Part shown: piece by piece, positions 8,576 to 20,434 of the stretch
Layout: each line of letters begins with the position of its first letter
Position numbering within the stretch: position 1 is the first letter of the stretch
NCBI GenBank assembly: GCA_003427395.1
Contig: BFEA01000215.1
Coordinates: 1,839,020-1,883,193, forward strand
Direction: 5' to 3'
DNA from: Chara braunii
Lineage: Eukaryota; Streptophyta; Charophyceae; Charales; Characeae
DNA length: 44,174 nt
The notes under the pieces: generated by a model
The model's input: only the letters and a program-made list of their open reading frames with translations
Told to the model about the DNA's origin: nothing
The model's database searches: none
Program-made: the position numbers and the translations under genes

Positions 8576-11556
8576 GTGGCGGAGTGGCGACCCTCTCCAG
8601 GAGATATGGAGCCGGGAGGACCCACCTTCGTGACTGGGGAAATGGATATGCTCAACATCATCCGAGCCTTGGACCATCGGATTCCACTTTCGATCGGCCA
8701 CCTGCTCTCGATCTCTGAACAAGCTAATGAGCGAATGCTACAGCACTGTAAGGCGAATCGAAAACGATTCGCCCTTGCCCGAACAACGAATGTAAAGGCT
8801 AAGAGCCCCACGCCAGATGAAAATACGGCTGGCACGTCAGATCCAATACGAGTAGGACTAATACAGAAAGACGATCATTTCCTACGGATTAAACCCATCC
8901 CCTGGAAATCTACGGAATGCGACATCGAAATATGGGGAATTCCGTACAATGCAATCATTGATTCGGGAGCTGCTGTTTTGGATATCTCATTGCGAATAGT
9001 TGAGAGGGCAGGTAGGAAAAACGATCTGATCATGCTTACAGAGAAGGACCAGCTCGTTTCGGTAGACGAAGAAAAGATTAAAACATTGGGACGAATGACC
9101 AACGTTGCTTTCCGATTGGGAAATGTGCATGCACTGGGAGATATTGTGGTATTAAATGTGAACACCTACGATGTTCTTTTCGGTTTTCCCGCTCTTGTGA
9201 CATTACGAGCGAATTTGGATTTTGAGCGACGGTCAATCATCCTCCGAAATACGGGAGGAAAACCCTATGTTGTACCTATGAGACTGACTCTTCGAACTAC
9301 CATCAACGTAGTCCCACGAGTTTCGCCAATGATAGCGGGGACTCTTCGTATGATTACTTAGGAAGACTCCGCAGACGATGAGCCATCATCGAGGGATAAG
9401 AATAGCAGTGACGAAAATGATCCAGAAATTCTGAACGCGACAGCGTATTTATTACCCGCCGCCCAGAACGATCGCAAGAACGATGCATCTAACAAGTCGG
9501 AACATCCAAAGGACCAAAGCGATGATTTTGCGTGAACCCCTCGTACGGATTTCGAGGATGGTCGATTCTTTGGAAACCCCTCAAACCCTATATGAAGGAG
9601 TTTCCCCTCTCCTCGCCCGATACAACGACAAGAAGCACTACTGCGATATCACAGATCTACCAAAGTCCCTACTAACACCCGCAAAGGAAGTACGACTGTT
9701 ACGTCTAGGGGCGGAGGCCAGTTCTTTGGAACCCCCTCGGCGCGTCGAGGCTGAATCAGACGAGCTCGGCGTAAAGATCGCAACTAAAACTGTACCATGG
9801 CAAGACATCTGCGATGGGATCACCCCGGACGGACACGTGGCCATATGGGAGGAAGACGCCCAGATGATGGCCATGGTGTTCTCCTGGCGATCGGACCATT
9901 CGTTTATCTTTACGCCACAGCCCGATGTGGCGAAACAAGCAAGCACGAAGCAGATCGATGTACGAATCTGGGATCAACTTTTTGAGTTACACGTGCCACA
10001 GTACGTACCTGATGAGATTCATCGTTTGATTGCAGACATTCTGACGGAATATCAGGGAGCGATTAGCGTAACAGACACTGATATCGGCTTGTCACTAGTT
10101 ATTCAACATGGAATTCAAACGGCAAATCATTCCCCCATCCACTGCAAGCCCTACCGATACTCCCTGATAGAACGGAAAAAGACTCTCGAACGAATTTGGG
10201 AATTCAAAGCAAGCGGGTGGATCGAACCCGCCACCGGACCATGGTCATTTCCAGTAGTGCTAGTACCGAAGAAAAACGGATCAATTCGCATATGCATCGA
10301 TTATCGCAAACTGAATGAAATCACGATTAAAGATGTGTATCCCCTCCCCTGGATTGATGATTTGCTGGATGCGATTGGATGCGATTGGATGCGCTAATTA
10401 TTTCAGTAAGTTTGATATTCGGCATGGCTTTCATCACATTCTGGTTAAGGAGGAAGATCGGCCAAAGACAGCCTTCGTGTTGTTTGAAGGCACATGGCAG
10501 TGGGTTCGGTGTCCGATGGGGATCTGCAATGCGCCTGCCACGTTTCAGCAAGCGATGAACATAACGTTCCAGAACTTCGTCAACAAGACACGGCTAACTC
10601 AGGGAATGATCAACTTCTGCGTGATTGTATACATGGACGATATCCTTGTCTACTCGGAGACCTATCACGGACATGCACAACATATTGAGTGGACGTTGGG
10701 AGCGCTGAGAGACGCTGGGTTCAAGATTGTACTCGAAAAGAGCGAATTTTTCCTTTCGAAAATTTCGTTCTTGGGTTACGTCGTGACACATGGAGGATTG
10801 CGGCCTGACTCGAGAAAGGTCGCGGCGGTGAGAGAAGCTCCAGCTCCCACGTCGTTGACGCAAGTTCGAGCCTTCTTGGGGCTGGCATCGTACTATCGTC
10901 GTTTCATCAAAGGCTTCGCCACGATTGCACGAGCACTAACGAACCTGTTACGAAAGGACCAGCCTCTCAGTTGCGACGCGGAGTGTGTGCAGGCCTTTGC
11001 GACCCTCAAAGACGTTCTGGCGACAGCGCCTATTTTGATCCGAACGGACCCCTCGAAACAATTCATTCTTATCACGGACAGGCAACCGGAAGCTATTTCA
11101 GCTATTCTAGCACAGAAGGGGAACGATGGTCGCGAATATGTCATCGAGTACGCGTCGCGAACGGTGCCAGACGAACGGAGGAATGACTCAGCACCCCAAG
11201 GCGAATGCTATGCAGTAGTTTGGGGAATCCTGCACTTCCATCCGTATCTCTATGCGCAGAAGTTCCGCCTCGTGACGGATCACGAGCCTTTGCTGGCTTT
11301 GAAGAAACTCACTAATTACACGGGCATGATTGGACGTTGGGCGGTGCGACTACAGGAGTACGACTTCGACATCATTCACCGGAAGATAGAAAGACACGGC
11401 AACACGGACGGACTGACACGTCTGCATCGGCCCGCTAAAGTGCCTAAGGGCGAGGAAATCACTCCGTGGAAAGAGTCAGAACCGGCAAACGGGCCAAAGT
11501 ACGGACTAGTGGCAGTTCTCCCACGTGGCAAGAAGCAAACCAGTGGCAATGGGTGA
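8576..11556 (+). pseudogene. pol remnant: protease, reverse transcriptase, RNase H
   Basis: The protease comes first. DSG is encoded at 8960-8968, and a later DVLFGFPALVTL stretch matches the retropepsin C-terminal hallmark. The frame closes at TAG 9359-9361 and the reading shifts near 9530. RT begins with [20 protein letters not shown] and contains the catalytic YMDD at 10630-10641 and PMGICNAPATFQ. RNase H/tether follows, with TDHEPLLALKK near 11275. A 10-bp tandem duplication (GCGATTGGAT at 10371-10380 and 10381-10390) shifts the frame inside RT, and the downstream frame runs to TGA 11554-11556. These enzymes copy element RNA into cDNA in virus-like particles. The RNase H start reads ITDRQPEAISAILAQ, so the usual Asp-x-Ser segment is altered. 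Family assignment is certain; activity is not expected. Confidence 0.95.
10371..10390 (+). repeat. 10-bp tandem duplication disrupting RT
   Basis: GCGATTGGAT is present twice in a row. The added 10 bp shift the reading frame between LDAIG and the NYFSKFDI block of RT. Confidence 0.93.
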
Positions 11557-13269
11557 CGGAGGTAACCTCACTACCCCTCTTTCTCCCATCTCCTCTTCAT
11601 CTCTTCTCTCCCTGCCTGATAAATTTTGTTATTTTTGCGAAGCAATCTCTCGCGTATATTCTGTCTCCATGCGTCCTAACGGGGAAGGGTATGCGGAATG
11701 GATAGACTGTCGATAGTGTGTCGCACGAGCCCATGGCTTGTACATCCAATATCGAAATGATAGTAAACAGTGGCTATGCCCCTTGTGTCGAGTTGACAAG
11801 ATTCCGACCGAGGCTCACTTTTTGGATGCCACGTCAGAAGGGTTGGAAAGAACCCGGAAATTTAGAAGGGTTGAAGTATGGACCGACGTCGCTTTGATTG
11901 CCACCTCAATAGTTAACCCCCTCCAGGATTTCACCAAGGAAGATCGGAGGAGGGCTAATGAAAGGGCTCGGGAATACCGATGGATAAAGGGTAGGTTAGA
12001 AAAACGGAAAACGGACGGCAGTGGGATCTGGATGGTTGTACCACATCCGTTCATGAGGTACGACTGGGTGAAGACAGCACACGAAGAAACGGCTGCCCAT
12101 TTTGCCGTACGGATTACGGAGTCGGCCATCAACAAAAACGAATGGTATTGGTCCAATATTCAGGACGATGTGAAATTCCTCGTCGCAAACTGTCAAGTTT
12201 GCGCTGCTGACAAGGCGCAGATCCAGCCGCCAAGATCGATAATACCAACGGTAGTTGAGCGGTCGTTCCAAAGGGTGAGTATGGATACTACCGATATCGT
12301 GGTACCCCCTGGTATTAATAGCTGTGAGTATTGAGTCCTGTTGGTATTTGTCGACCATTTTTCGAAATGGATCGAGGCCTATCTGTGTCGCACGAGGCAA
12401 GCCGCCGAAATCGTGCGGTATGTTATCTGTTCTCTCGGGATGCACAAGGATACGAAAGAAATCCTGACCGATAACGGTGCAGAATTCAGAGGGGAAGTAT
12501 TGAGGAACCAGGTCATACACGGTGTCGTTGTGCGGAATACCGCGCCCCATATGTCACAATCCAATGGGCTAGTAGAAAACACAAATAGGGTGATAAAGAC
12601 AGCGCTGCGATGAAACATCGCGGCACGGGATCCGAGGCCCTGGCCCGATATCCGAGTCGTCGACCACATCCTAGCGGTCCATTGTGGAACGCCCCATGAA
12701 TCGACGGGCATGAGCCCCTCCAATTAAGGACCAATAGCGTCGCTTGCATTTCGATACCAAGCCTCCCCGACGAATCAACACTCAACCGCCGTCCCACAAG
12801 GGCCACAGCACGGGACAAGGCCAAGCGGCACTTAGAGTTAATGGAACGGTCCCTCCCCAGGTTACCCCGAAAGCGCCAAAAAATGACCGAGTTGGCCCAT
12901 GGCCGACAGGTCCGAAGCTACGAGGCCCGGAACGGGAACGCAGATCCACTGCCCCAGTACAAATTGGGGAATATCGTGCAGGTGAGGAAATGTGCTCGCC
13001 AGGGTAAACTAGCGCCATGATTCTTCGGGCGATTCCTCGTGATTGAGCTCGGACCGAACGGCGTGAACACCGTGCGGCTTGCGCCTGAGGTCTCCGGCAG
13101 CCGATCGGCTCGTCCGATCATCCGCCACGTGTCCTACCTTCATCCCCTTCCTCCTTCCCCATCTTCGCCTTCATTCGATTCCTCCTCCGCTGCGGAAGAG
13201 GACGACGATTGCTTATCGCCTGTCTCTCCGTCTCCTTCTCGTTCTCTTTCTGTTACTCCATCCCCATGA
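11525..13269 (+). pseudogene. Integrase with N-terminal PHD-like finger, broken
   Basis: One frame runs from 11525 past TAG 11714-11716 and TGA 12332-12334 to TGA 12611-12613. In order it has: a PHD-like finger (11627-11788); a charged linker; the HHCC zinc domain (His at 12080 and 12098, CQVC at 12191-12202); and the catalytic core. Asp lies in VSMDTT (12284), Asp in LTDNGAEF (12470) and Glu in SNGLVE (12575). There are 34 residues between the second Asp and the Glu, against the usual 35. After 12613 the match passes between frames. A GPY/F-like end (RFLVIELGPNGVNTVRL, then RHVSYLHP) lies at about 13022-13140, followed by a serine/proline/acidic tail to TGA 13267-13269. Integrase would insert the cDNA. 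Inactivated by stops and frameshifts. Confidence 0.92.
11627..11788 (+). other. PHD-like zinc finger between RNase H and integrase
   Basis: Ligands in one frame: CYFC (11627-11638), 23 residues, then C-R-stop-C (11708-11719), 4 residues, His (11732), x2, Tyr (11741) where Cys is expected, 11 residues, and WLCPLC ending 11788. Spacing and the Trp two residues before the last Cys pair match the Cys4-His-Cys3 PHD pattern. One ligand is TAC in place of TGC, and a TAG lies between ligands 3 and 4. Confidence 0.7.
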
Positions 13270-15842
13270 TCATCGCCATGAGTTTTCTTATGGAGCGAGC
13301 TCTCGGCGATCCTCTACTGGTGCCACGGTGTCACATTTCGGCGATCCGACAAGTTCATCATCCGCGGCTCAATCCGGACCTTCGGCGACTTGCGCAATTC
13401 TTCTGTACCCAGGGAGTGTACGCAGCCGCTGAGTTTCGCTTCGTAGGCAGTCCCCGGGCGGTTGTGTTGGCAGAGGCGGTAGCAGTTCATCGGCGATCGG
13501 CTCCTGGAATCAGCCACCAACAGAAAAATTTCCCAGAATTAAATAATCATTCTAGAGTAAAATTACATTCTAAATTCTAAATTTTCATTCCATCTTAAAA
13601 AATATCGTTCCAATTTTAAAATGTTTCGTCTTACTTGAAAACTTTCATTCAAAAAATGAGGTATCCCTTCTTATTTGAACTGCATGCTAGAGATGGAATG
13701 AAAGTTTGGATGAGTTCATGAAATATTTTAATTGGACCGCCATTCTAAGTAAGGATTTTCAGTCATAAATAAGTTAATTCAATCTAAATTAGACGATATT
13801 TGTTGTAGTAGAATAAAAGTCTAATTAGAACATTTCATAAACTCGTCAAGACTTTCATTCCATCTTGAACAAATAGATGTAGTTGGAAGGGAAAGCTCAT
13901 ATTTAGACGGGAACTTATCAAATTAAATTGAAAATTTTAGAATTGGACAAACACTGCAACGATAATTTATAAATATGAAGGATTATTTTTTTATGGAACG
14001 TTTTTTCAACTTTCATTTCTCATGGGAATTTTTCTGTTGACGTGTCTACGGTGGTCGCCTTCAGTGGCGACATCAGCACCATCAGCCCGCTGTGGCATAC
14101 AGCTATCAAGACGTCGCTACGGCTATGGGTGCAGCAGTTGGCGTCAGAGTGGAATCGTTGGCTCGCGCCTCACGGGGGTAACCTTTTTCCCACGGACGGC
14201 GTCGACCTCGACGGTATCCGAACCTTCCAGCACGAGCCGGCGGTGGTGCTCCCGGAACTCATCCCCTTCCCCCGTTGTTAATGAACCCATCCCTGATCTC
14301 CACTTTCAACCTCCCCTCCTTCTTTCCCACCTTCTGGCAGTCCAGAGTCCATCCGCACATCTCCTTTTGTCTAGAATCACTCGATGTCCCCCTCCTTGAT
14401 CCCCAGCAGTAAAGGCGCTGGCGAGAACACTTCGTCGAGCTGTCGGTGTGCCTGGTCAGAGTAAAGGTCACGTGGACGCGGCACGGGGATCACCGTCAGT
14501 GGGCCGAGTACCTCGAGCTGCTTATCATCCAGGCGTGGCGAACGGAAACCGAGGGCGAGCTGCTCGGATTCCTCTTCGGATCGGTACGGCCCGATCATCG
14601 CCAACTGATCATGCAGGAGCTAACGGTCCCCCTTGCGCATCAGGCCGACGATCTCCCACTTCAGATCGTCTCGCAGAGCGACGACAGCCCAGTCCCACAC
14701 GTTCTCACGCGGACCTTGGCGCCATATCTCCAGTGGTCGGTGTGCTTGGAGGAACCGGGAAGCAGTCGCAACCCACCGTCACCGTGACGGTGCGGCTATC
14801 TGGACCCGCACGAAATAGTCGATCTCGCCTTCTTTCAGGATCGAACGGCCTCCGAGAACGAGGAAGAAGAGATAGAAGCAGAAGAAGAAAGCTCGGAAGA
14901 AAAAGAAGCCGAAGAAGAGGCCAACGAAGAAGAAACTCCCGAAGAGGGGAGTTAGCACAGCGAAGGCGAGCAAAGTGAGGAGGAGGAGGAAGAAGAACAA
15001 GGCGACGAAGAAGAAGAAGGTCAGAAGGAGCTGGAAGAGTCGGAGTGGGAAGGATTCGAGGAGGAAGTGCGTGACGAGGCTTGGGCGTAGGCCCAGGTGC
15101 AGAAGAGGGAAGAGATCGTGGGAAGCGGCAGTTGGAATTCGCCAGCGCAGCCGGTCAGTCGCGCACCGACGATCCGGCCCGAGATCCGGAGCCACCTAAG
15201 CCCGAGGATGGAGAGACAGTTGCCGAGACTTCGGCCGCACCAGCAAGACGGCGACGAAGCCGATCCCCGTCCCCCTCCGCCGTTGACCGCCCACCAACTC
15301 GTCCACGTACCGATGCGGGGCATCGGGCTTCGTCCCCGGTCGTTATCCCGCCGTCCCCTTGACCACCTCTCTTTCCACCAGATTTCTACTCGCGTCACCT
15401 TCCCCGGCAATCCCTTCCCCATCGATACCTTCCGCTTTTTCTACACTACCTGCCTCGCTGTCATTGTTCATCCCCACCCTTCCACTCGATGCGCCCTCCC
15501 TGTCTTCTGTCTTCATATCCTTTTCCTTAGTACCGCGTGGCGAGACCACAATATGATCGAGGTATACTGCATGATTACGGGGACTATCCCCGCATGCGAG
15601 AACCACAATCACCTCCGCGCGGCCCTTTTCCGAACCTTTACCACCCTCTATCCCAAATATCTCACGTCTCTCCACACGGGCAGCCGATTCCCCCACTTCC
15701 ACCGGATCGTTCGCTATCAGGAACTTCCGGAGACGGTGGCCGGAATGGAGAGTTTCCTTCCTCCCGCTACCCATCAACCCTCCCCCTCGGCACCCCTCCA
15801 TGTACCGTCTCCCCTTTCCCCTCCCCGGCGCTCGCTAATGTA
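13266..15842 (+). pseudogene. Third ORF of the gypsy element (unknown), decayed
   Basis: The ATG at 13266 overlaps the integrase stop (ATGA), a typical downstream-ORF arrangement. It begins MIIAMSFLMERALGDP and reads to the MITE at 13517. After the MITE, protein-like sequence resumes at 14042 (SGDISTISPLWHTAIKTS) in another frame. From 14281 a long frame continues (RRWREHFVELSVCLVRVKVT, then EYLELLIIQAWRTE) through stops at 14410, 14785, 14953 and 15088. An acidic region follows (14842-15086, mostly Glu), then Ser/Arg/Pro-rich sequence to about 15842 (frame 15537-15845 reads PQYDRGILHDYGDYPRM). I recognise no family. It is post-integrase in position, like the extra or env-like ORFs of some plant gypsy lineages, but no signal peptide or membrane segment is clear. 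Confidence 0.6.
13517..14039. mobile_element. MITE, CAACAG-ended family, inserted in the gypsy element
   Basis: A 523-bp AT-rich element with inverted ends CAACAGAAAAATT at left and AATTTTTCTGTTG at right. It matches copies at 27731-28259 and 28314-28802 over its whole length. The dinucleotide AC flanks both sides, a possible 2-bp target duplication. No coding capacity. Confidence 0.9.
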
Positions 15843-16087
15843 TGACTGATGGGCACTCGTCATGACGACGACACGTGTAATCCCCTCCTTGGATTGTTGA
15901 TGGCCCCCCCTGAGGAATTAGTGTTAGAGCTGTATTGCCACATTGGACGACATTCACTGCACACTCATTCGAACTGTAAGTGGCATAAAGAGAAGAGCGC
16001 CACGTGTCGATCGATTAGAGAAATCGAGACGTGTCAAGAAGCAAGCAGGAGCTTGCTAATATTGGAACCCCCTGAGCGTCACATATA
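15843..16087. other. Gypsy 3' untranslated stretch
   Basis: Region between ORF3 and the 3' LTR. A canonical polypurine tract directly before the LTR is absent; the nearest purine-rich pieces are at about 15990 and 16038-16052. Confidence 0.5.
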
Positions 16088-16942
16088 TGACGAACCACTT
16101 TCTGTAGCGCGTGACTTTCTGCGCGATTGCAATGAGGGGTCCTAAGCTGGGAGGGTTGGGCCAATTACGGGAGATCGGGATCGGTGGGAAATTGCATCAG
16201 TACCCTCGCTTCTTCATCTTTTGCGTCGATTCTTTTCGGATGGCTGAGTTTGGAGTTGGGTGTGTCCCGGGACGGGTGATTAATTGGTCGGAGGGCTGGC
16301 GCGACGCCAAGCGCGCGATTAATAAATGTTGACGTCATTTCTTTTTGGTTCGGTTTCGGAACTTTTAGGCGCGGACATCGCGCGGGAATTTGCTTCGTTC
16401 TTTTTGAATTTTCTTATTTAATTCTTTTTCGAATTTTGTCGAGCCCCGACGACTCTCGGAATTTTGGACTTTCCTTTTGGAACCTGTACTTTTGCTTTTT
16501 CGCATTAGTTAGGAATTTAGGAATTTTTGTAATTAGGACTTTCTTTTGTCGCACGGCGCCTTTTGCTTACACGCTTCTTTAATGCGGCTGCAACGGAATT
16601 ATGATTAGTCGGCACCTTTAATCGGGGGTTTAACTGTAATTTTGGGTTGGCGCCATTGTAATTGTATCTTTCTTCTTGTGCTTCGTTTTTCCCGCCCTTC
16701 GTCTCTTTCTTTTACTGCGTTTTTGGTAGCTACGGTCTGCATGATCGGATCGATGAGTGGAGAGAGGCTACGTCCCCCAGGCCGCGGCCCGGTCATACAG
16801 AACGCAGGCGCTCCCTCTCTAATCTCCCTTCTAAGTCCTTGTAATTCCGTGTTCTTCGCACATGCATGCACGCTATAAATTCCGGCTGCGCGATTAGTTA
16901 GCTCTCTTAGCCAGCTGTTGGAAGCTCGAGGTTGCGCGATCA
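16088..16942 (+). repeat. 3' LTR of the gypsy element
   Basis: An 855-bp direct repeat of 4726-5579 with the same TGACG start and GATCA end. It abuts repeat block A with a single intervening base. Confidence 0.95.
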
Positions 16943-19450
16943 CTCTCAACCAAACGTGAAACCCATAAAATAATCCTAGTCCATTTATAATTCTTTGATA
17001 AAAAAAAAAAAAAAAAAAAATCAATACTCTTTTATCAAATCGCATAAGATAGGATTTTTGACTTGATGAGATAATCTGTCGAAGTTATTTTTCCCAGCCT
17101 ATAGGACTGAAGAGACATTTATGTCGCCGCTTCCGAGGCAGAGGCTCGTTATTGACAAAAGATTTGGAAAGGACAACCTACCCTTTATCTTACGGTTGGG
17201 TTTGTCGACACCTACTAGTATTAAGCCCTGCCAGGAATGGCTTCTGCAAGTAAATTTCACTGCTACCATGCAGATCAACAAGTGATCTGGCTCCTGGTTG
17301 AAGTTTGAACTTTCGGTTCGACCACACCTCTGTACCATATGCAGTTTGTTTGGAGAAAAATATTATCTATCAAATAAAAGTTTTGTTGGTCGTTTTGTCC
17401 TCCTGGATAATAATCTCTCTTTCCTCGGATGATGAAGTTTCCATCTTCATCATCAGGTTACTCAAAACAAAACCACTATCGTTATCACTGCTCAAAGAGA
17501 ACCATTACCTTCATTACCTACTTCTTCTTACGGGATGGAGCTTCTTCTATCTCCAACTTTTTAATTTTAACGGTGACACTCAAGGTGACCATCAGCAAGG
17601 ATATAATTCAGTCCCCTCGTCGCCCAGGACTCGATGAGGGTTGTCCCATATTGTGTTGCCACGCACCCATCCCTCTAGGAAGTGGTGTGTGGATACTCCT
17701 TCCCCTCGCCCTCGCCCAAAGACCCGGATCTCAAAGGTTGGGTCGTCACCACCAAGTCGGCAAAGTACCACCCCCGACGAATCAGGTGCACTCCAAGTCG
17801 ATAACAAGGCCGGCTCCGAAAGCATACGAACCCCCGTCTTGGATGCTTCCTGGAGAGAAAGACTGTGTTCACCACGAGTAGGTTCCATTTATTCTCATTT
17901 CTCCTAGATTTTTGGTAACTTAGACAGAAATGAAACTGAAGGAGACAGATTACGAGAATCACTCAGACAGGTATAAGTAGTTAAGGTCATTCGAAAAAAA
18001 AAAAAAAAACAATCATGGGAAGAAAGTTAAATCCGTTTGACCTTATCTACTTTATTTCAATTGAATTCATTTTAAGATGCATACAGAACCAAAGTTTTCC
18101 AAATAACGAATTTTTTTTTACATGCAAGAAGGTGAGAAGTAAAAAGAAGAGAATCTTTTTCCTTTTCTCCAATAGGCAAAATCAATCTCCTTTGCAAGCA
18201 TCCTTCTACCTACCTGCACACCAAGCCAAGCAACAAGTTTGGGAAGGCCAGACAAAATCCATACCCAAAGTCGGATACTTCCATTCAGATTCACGACTCA
18301 CACAGCTTTCTTTTACATTTTCTTTCGAACGTTCAAAACAATAGGGTCAAGGAAAGTGTGGGTTCACACATGTGTGAAGGGAAAATCTGAGTCAATCAAC
18401 CGACCAACCTTGAGTGAAGTTTGAGAGACGTTCTACTCAAAGACCGTACGGAATCGCGCCCTTAGATGAGAAGGTCGTCACAACAAGTCGTCAACAAAGT
18501 GATCCACATCACTCCCTTGTGACGACCGTCTGCCACATTACTCTCTCAACAAACATTCNCCCCCAACAACTTGACAGCGTCTCAATGCCGCCGTTACTCG
18601 CCTCCAATGTCACCACGTCATTGCGGCGTCACGCTCACGGCACTTCAAAACGTACTACCACTTCAGCGGCACCTTCCCTGCGCCAATGCACAGCCAGTGC
18701 AGCCACCGTTTGACGTAGTTAGTGCAAAAATATTGTCGCCACCGCCATAAAAAACCGGCAGCGCTTCCGTACCACTGCTATTAAAACCGATGTCGCTGCT
18801 GCAAAAATCCGGCAGCGCTTCCTCGTCCCTGCAAAAAAATCACAGCTGCCGCCGAAAAAAATCGGTAACGCTCCTGTGTCCCTGCCAAAAAAAATCACAG
18901 CTACCGCCAAAAAAATTCGGCAACGCTCTCACGTCACTACCAAAAAATCACAATTGCCGCCGAAAAATTCGGCAGTGCTCCAGCAGTACGTCAACAAAAA
19001 AATTATTGTTGCCACAACCGCGCAGCATCTCCCCAACACTTCTCCAATTATGGTTGCCATGTGCAGCATAACCTTTACACCTTACAGAAAATGGTCGTCG
19101 ATGCCACGTTGAACGAACAGCACCTTCTTACCACTTCTCCAACTATGGCTACCGTCGCCGTGATGGTTGCGCGACACCTCCCCAGCATTTCACAAAGTGA
19201 AGTGGTGGCTATGGCTACCTCCAACTTCAATCCTCCTGCAGATCTTTACTCTCCACCTCTCTTCATTCTCCACTCCAGCCAGCAGCTCCTCCTCCAGCAG
19301 CCAGCACTCACCCAAGTGGAATGCCAGCAGCATCGGCCACGAATGAATGCTGGCTGGCTGGTTGCTGGCTGCTTTTTATAGCCAGCCGAGGGCTGAGGGC
19401 AGCAGCCTTGCCCTTGATCTCAGACGCGATCAAGGGTTGGAAATCTTGAT

Positions 19451-19466
19451 GTTCCCCTAGGGGAAC
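19451..19466. other. Perfect 16-bp palindrome conserved in blocks A and B
   Basis: GTTCCCCTAGGGGAAC, identical at 24954-24969. It is one of the best-conserved points between the blocks. Confidence 0.9.
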
Positions 19467-20434
19467 CAAGTCCTTGGCCCTGGTAATGCATCTGGCCATC
19501 ACCCCCGGCCAGCCACAGCCAAAAATGGTTGTATTAAGCCATATCTAGCAGACTATTGAACTCAACAGTCTGTTGTCTCATCAGGGTCCAGATGCTTCTA
19601 CCCCTGCATCTGGCCCGACGTCGCGACCAAATCCGCGACGTCTTTTTTTTTTTTTTTTTTTTTTTTGCCTTCAGTCGTTTCACAGGGGCGAACTAGAGTC
19701 AGGTTCAACAGGGGTTTAGCCCCCTTGCCCCAAGTGCCTGTACCCGGATGCAAACCGCGTCGGGTACAGGCGTCGTTCTTGCGCCCATTCATCAAACGAA
19801 TGGGCGCAAAACTCGGCCTTCAAGAAAAAACGAGGGGGCACACGTCTGAGAACTCACCTGCTGGCCGCTCCTCTCCCTCATAGTAGTAGTAGTAGTAGTA
19901 GTATTTTTCCACGTTTTAGCAGCAGATGCCTTCGATTTCCTATTACCCGCAGTAAGCAACTCGTTTGTCAAAACGAACGAGTGCCCCAATGAAATTTACA
20001 GACAAAATGAAATCTACGAAAATCTAAAAAAAGAAATGAGAAAAAAAAAAAAAAAAAAACTTACCTGGCTGCAAAAAAACTGTCGTCCGTTTTCACGGGC
20101 GACTGTCAAGTGCACAGTCACTTCCGAGTGTGACATCTGTCGCTTCACGATTAATTCAATTTTAGTTTTTTGTGTTTTTTTTTTTTTTTTTTTCCGTTCT
20201 TCGTTGGCTAAAGCCAACGGTCACCCCTTCATCGTGGAACACCCACGAACTGTTGGGATACAGACCTAAGTTCGAGTCATGAAAGACTCGAGATATTTCT
20301 CGATTTATGTGTGTCATCGTTGCATATGGGACTTGCAGATTCGTGAGGCGAATCTCAGTCGCGATCTTGGTTGATCGTGCGACCGAGATTGGTCGCGCCT
20401 GTGATCCTGCGCATGTGTGGAGCTGCTCCAAAAT

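Larger units (their letters stand above)
4726..16942 (+). mobile_element. Ty3/gypsy LTR retrotransposon, full-length but inactivated
   Basis: The element is bounded by 854/855-bp direct LTRs that start TGACG and end GATCA. Order inside: leader ORF, gag with CCHC knuckle, protease, RT, RNase H, PHD-like finger, integrase with a GPY/F-like end, and a third ORF with acidic and proline-rich regions. RT and RNase H precede integrase, which is the Ty3/gypsy order. No chromodomain is visible. Every gene carries stops or frameshifts, and a 523-bp MITE sits inside ORF3. No TGG-type primer-binding site follows the 5' LTR directly; only an ATCAGAG heptamer straddles the boundary. No clean polypurine tract precedes the 3' LTR. 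The flanking five bases differ (CAGTG and CTCTC), so recombination or later change at one end is possible. Confidence 0.93.

Noticed and set aside
14779-15195. 138-codon minus-strand frame rich in Phe and Leu
   Set aside because: Complement of the Glu-rich region of gypsy ORF3.
13260-15842. Envelope gene in ORF3
   Set aside because: No signal peptide, membrane anchor or cysteine pattern could be made out; left as unknown.
17430-17460. CTGATGA and GAAAC on the minus strand (hammerhead-like)
   Set aside because: No helix II or helix III pairing can be made between and around the core pieces.
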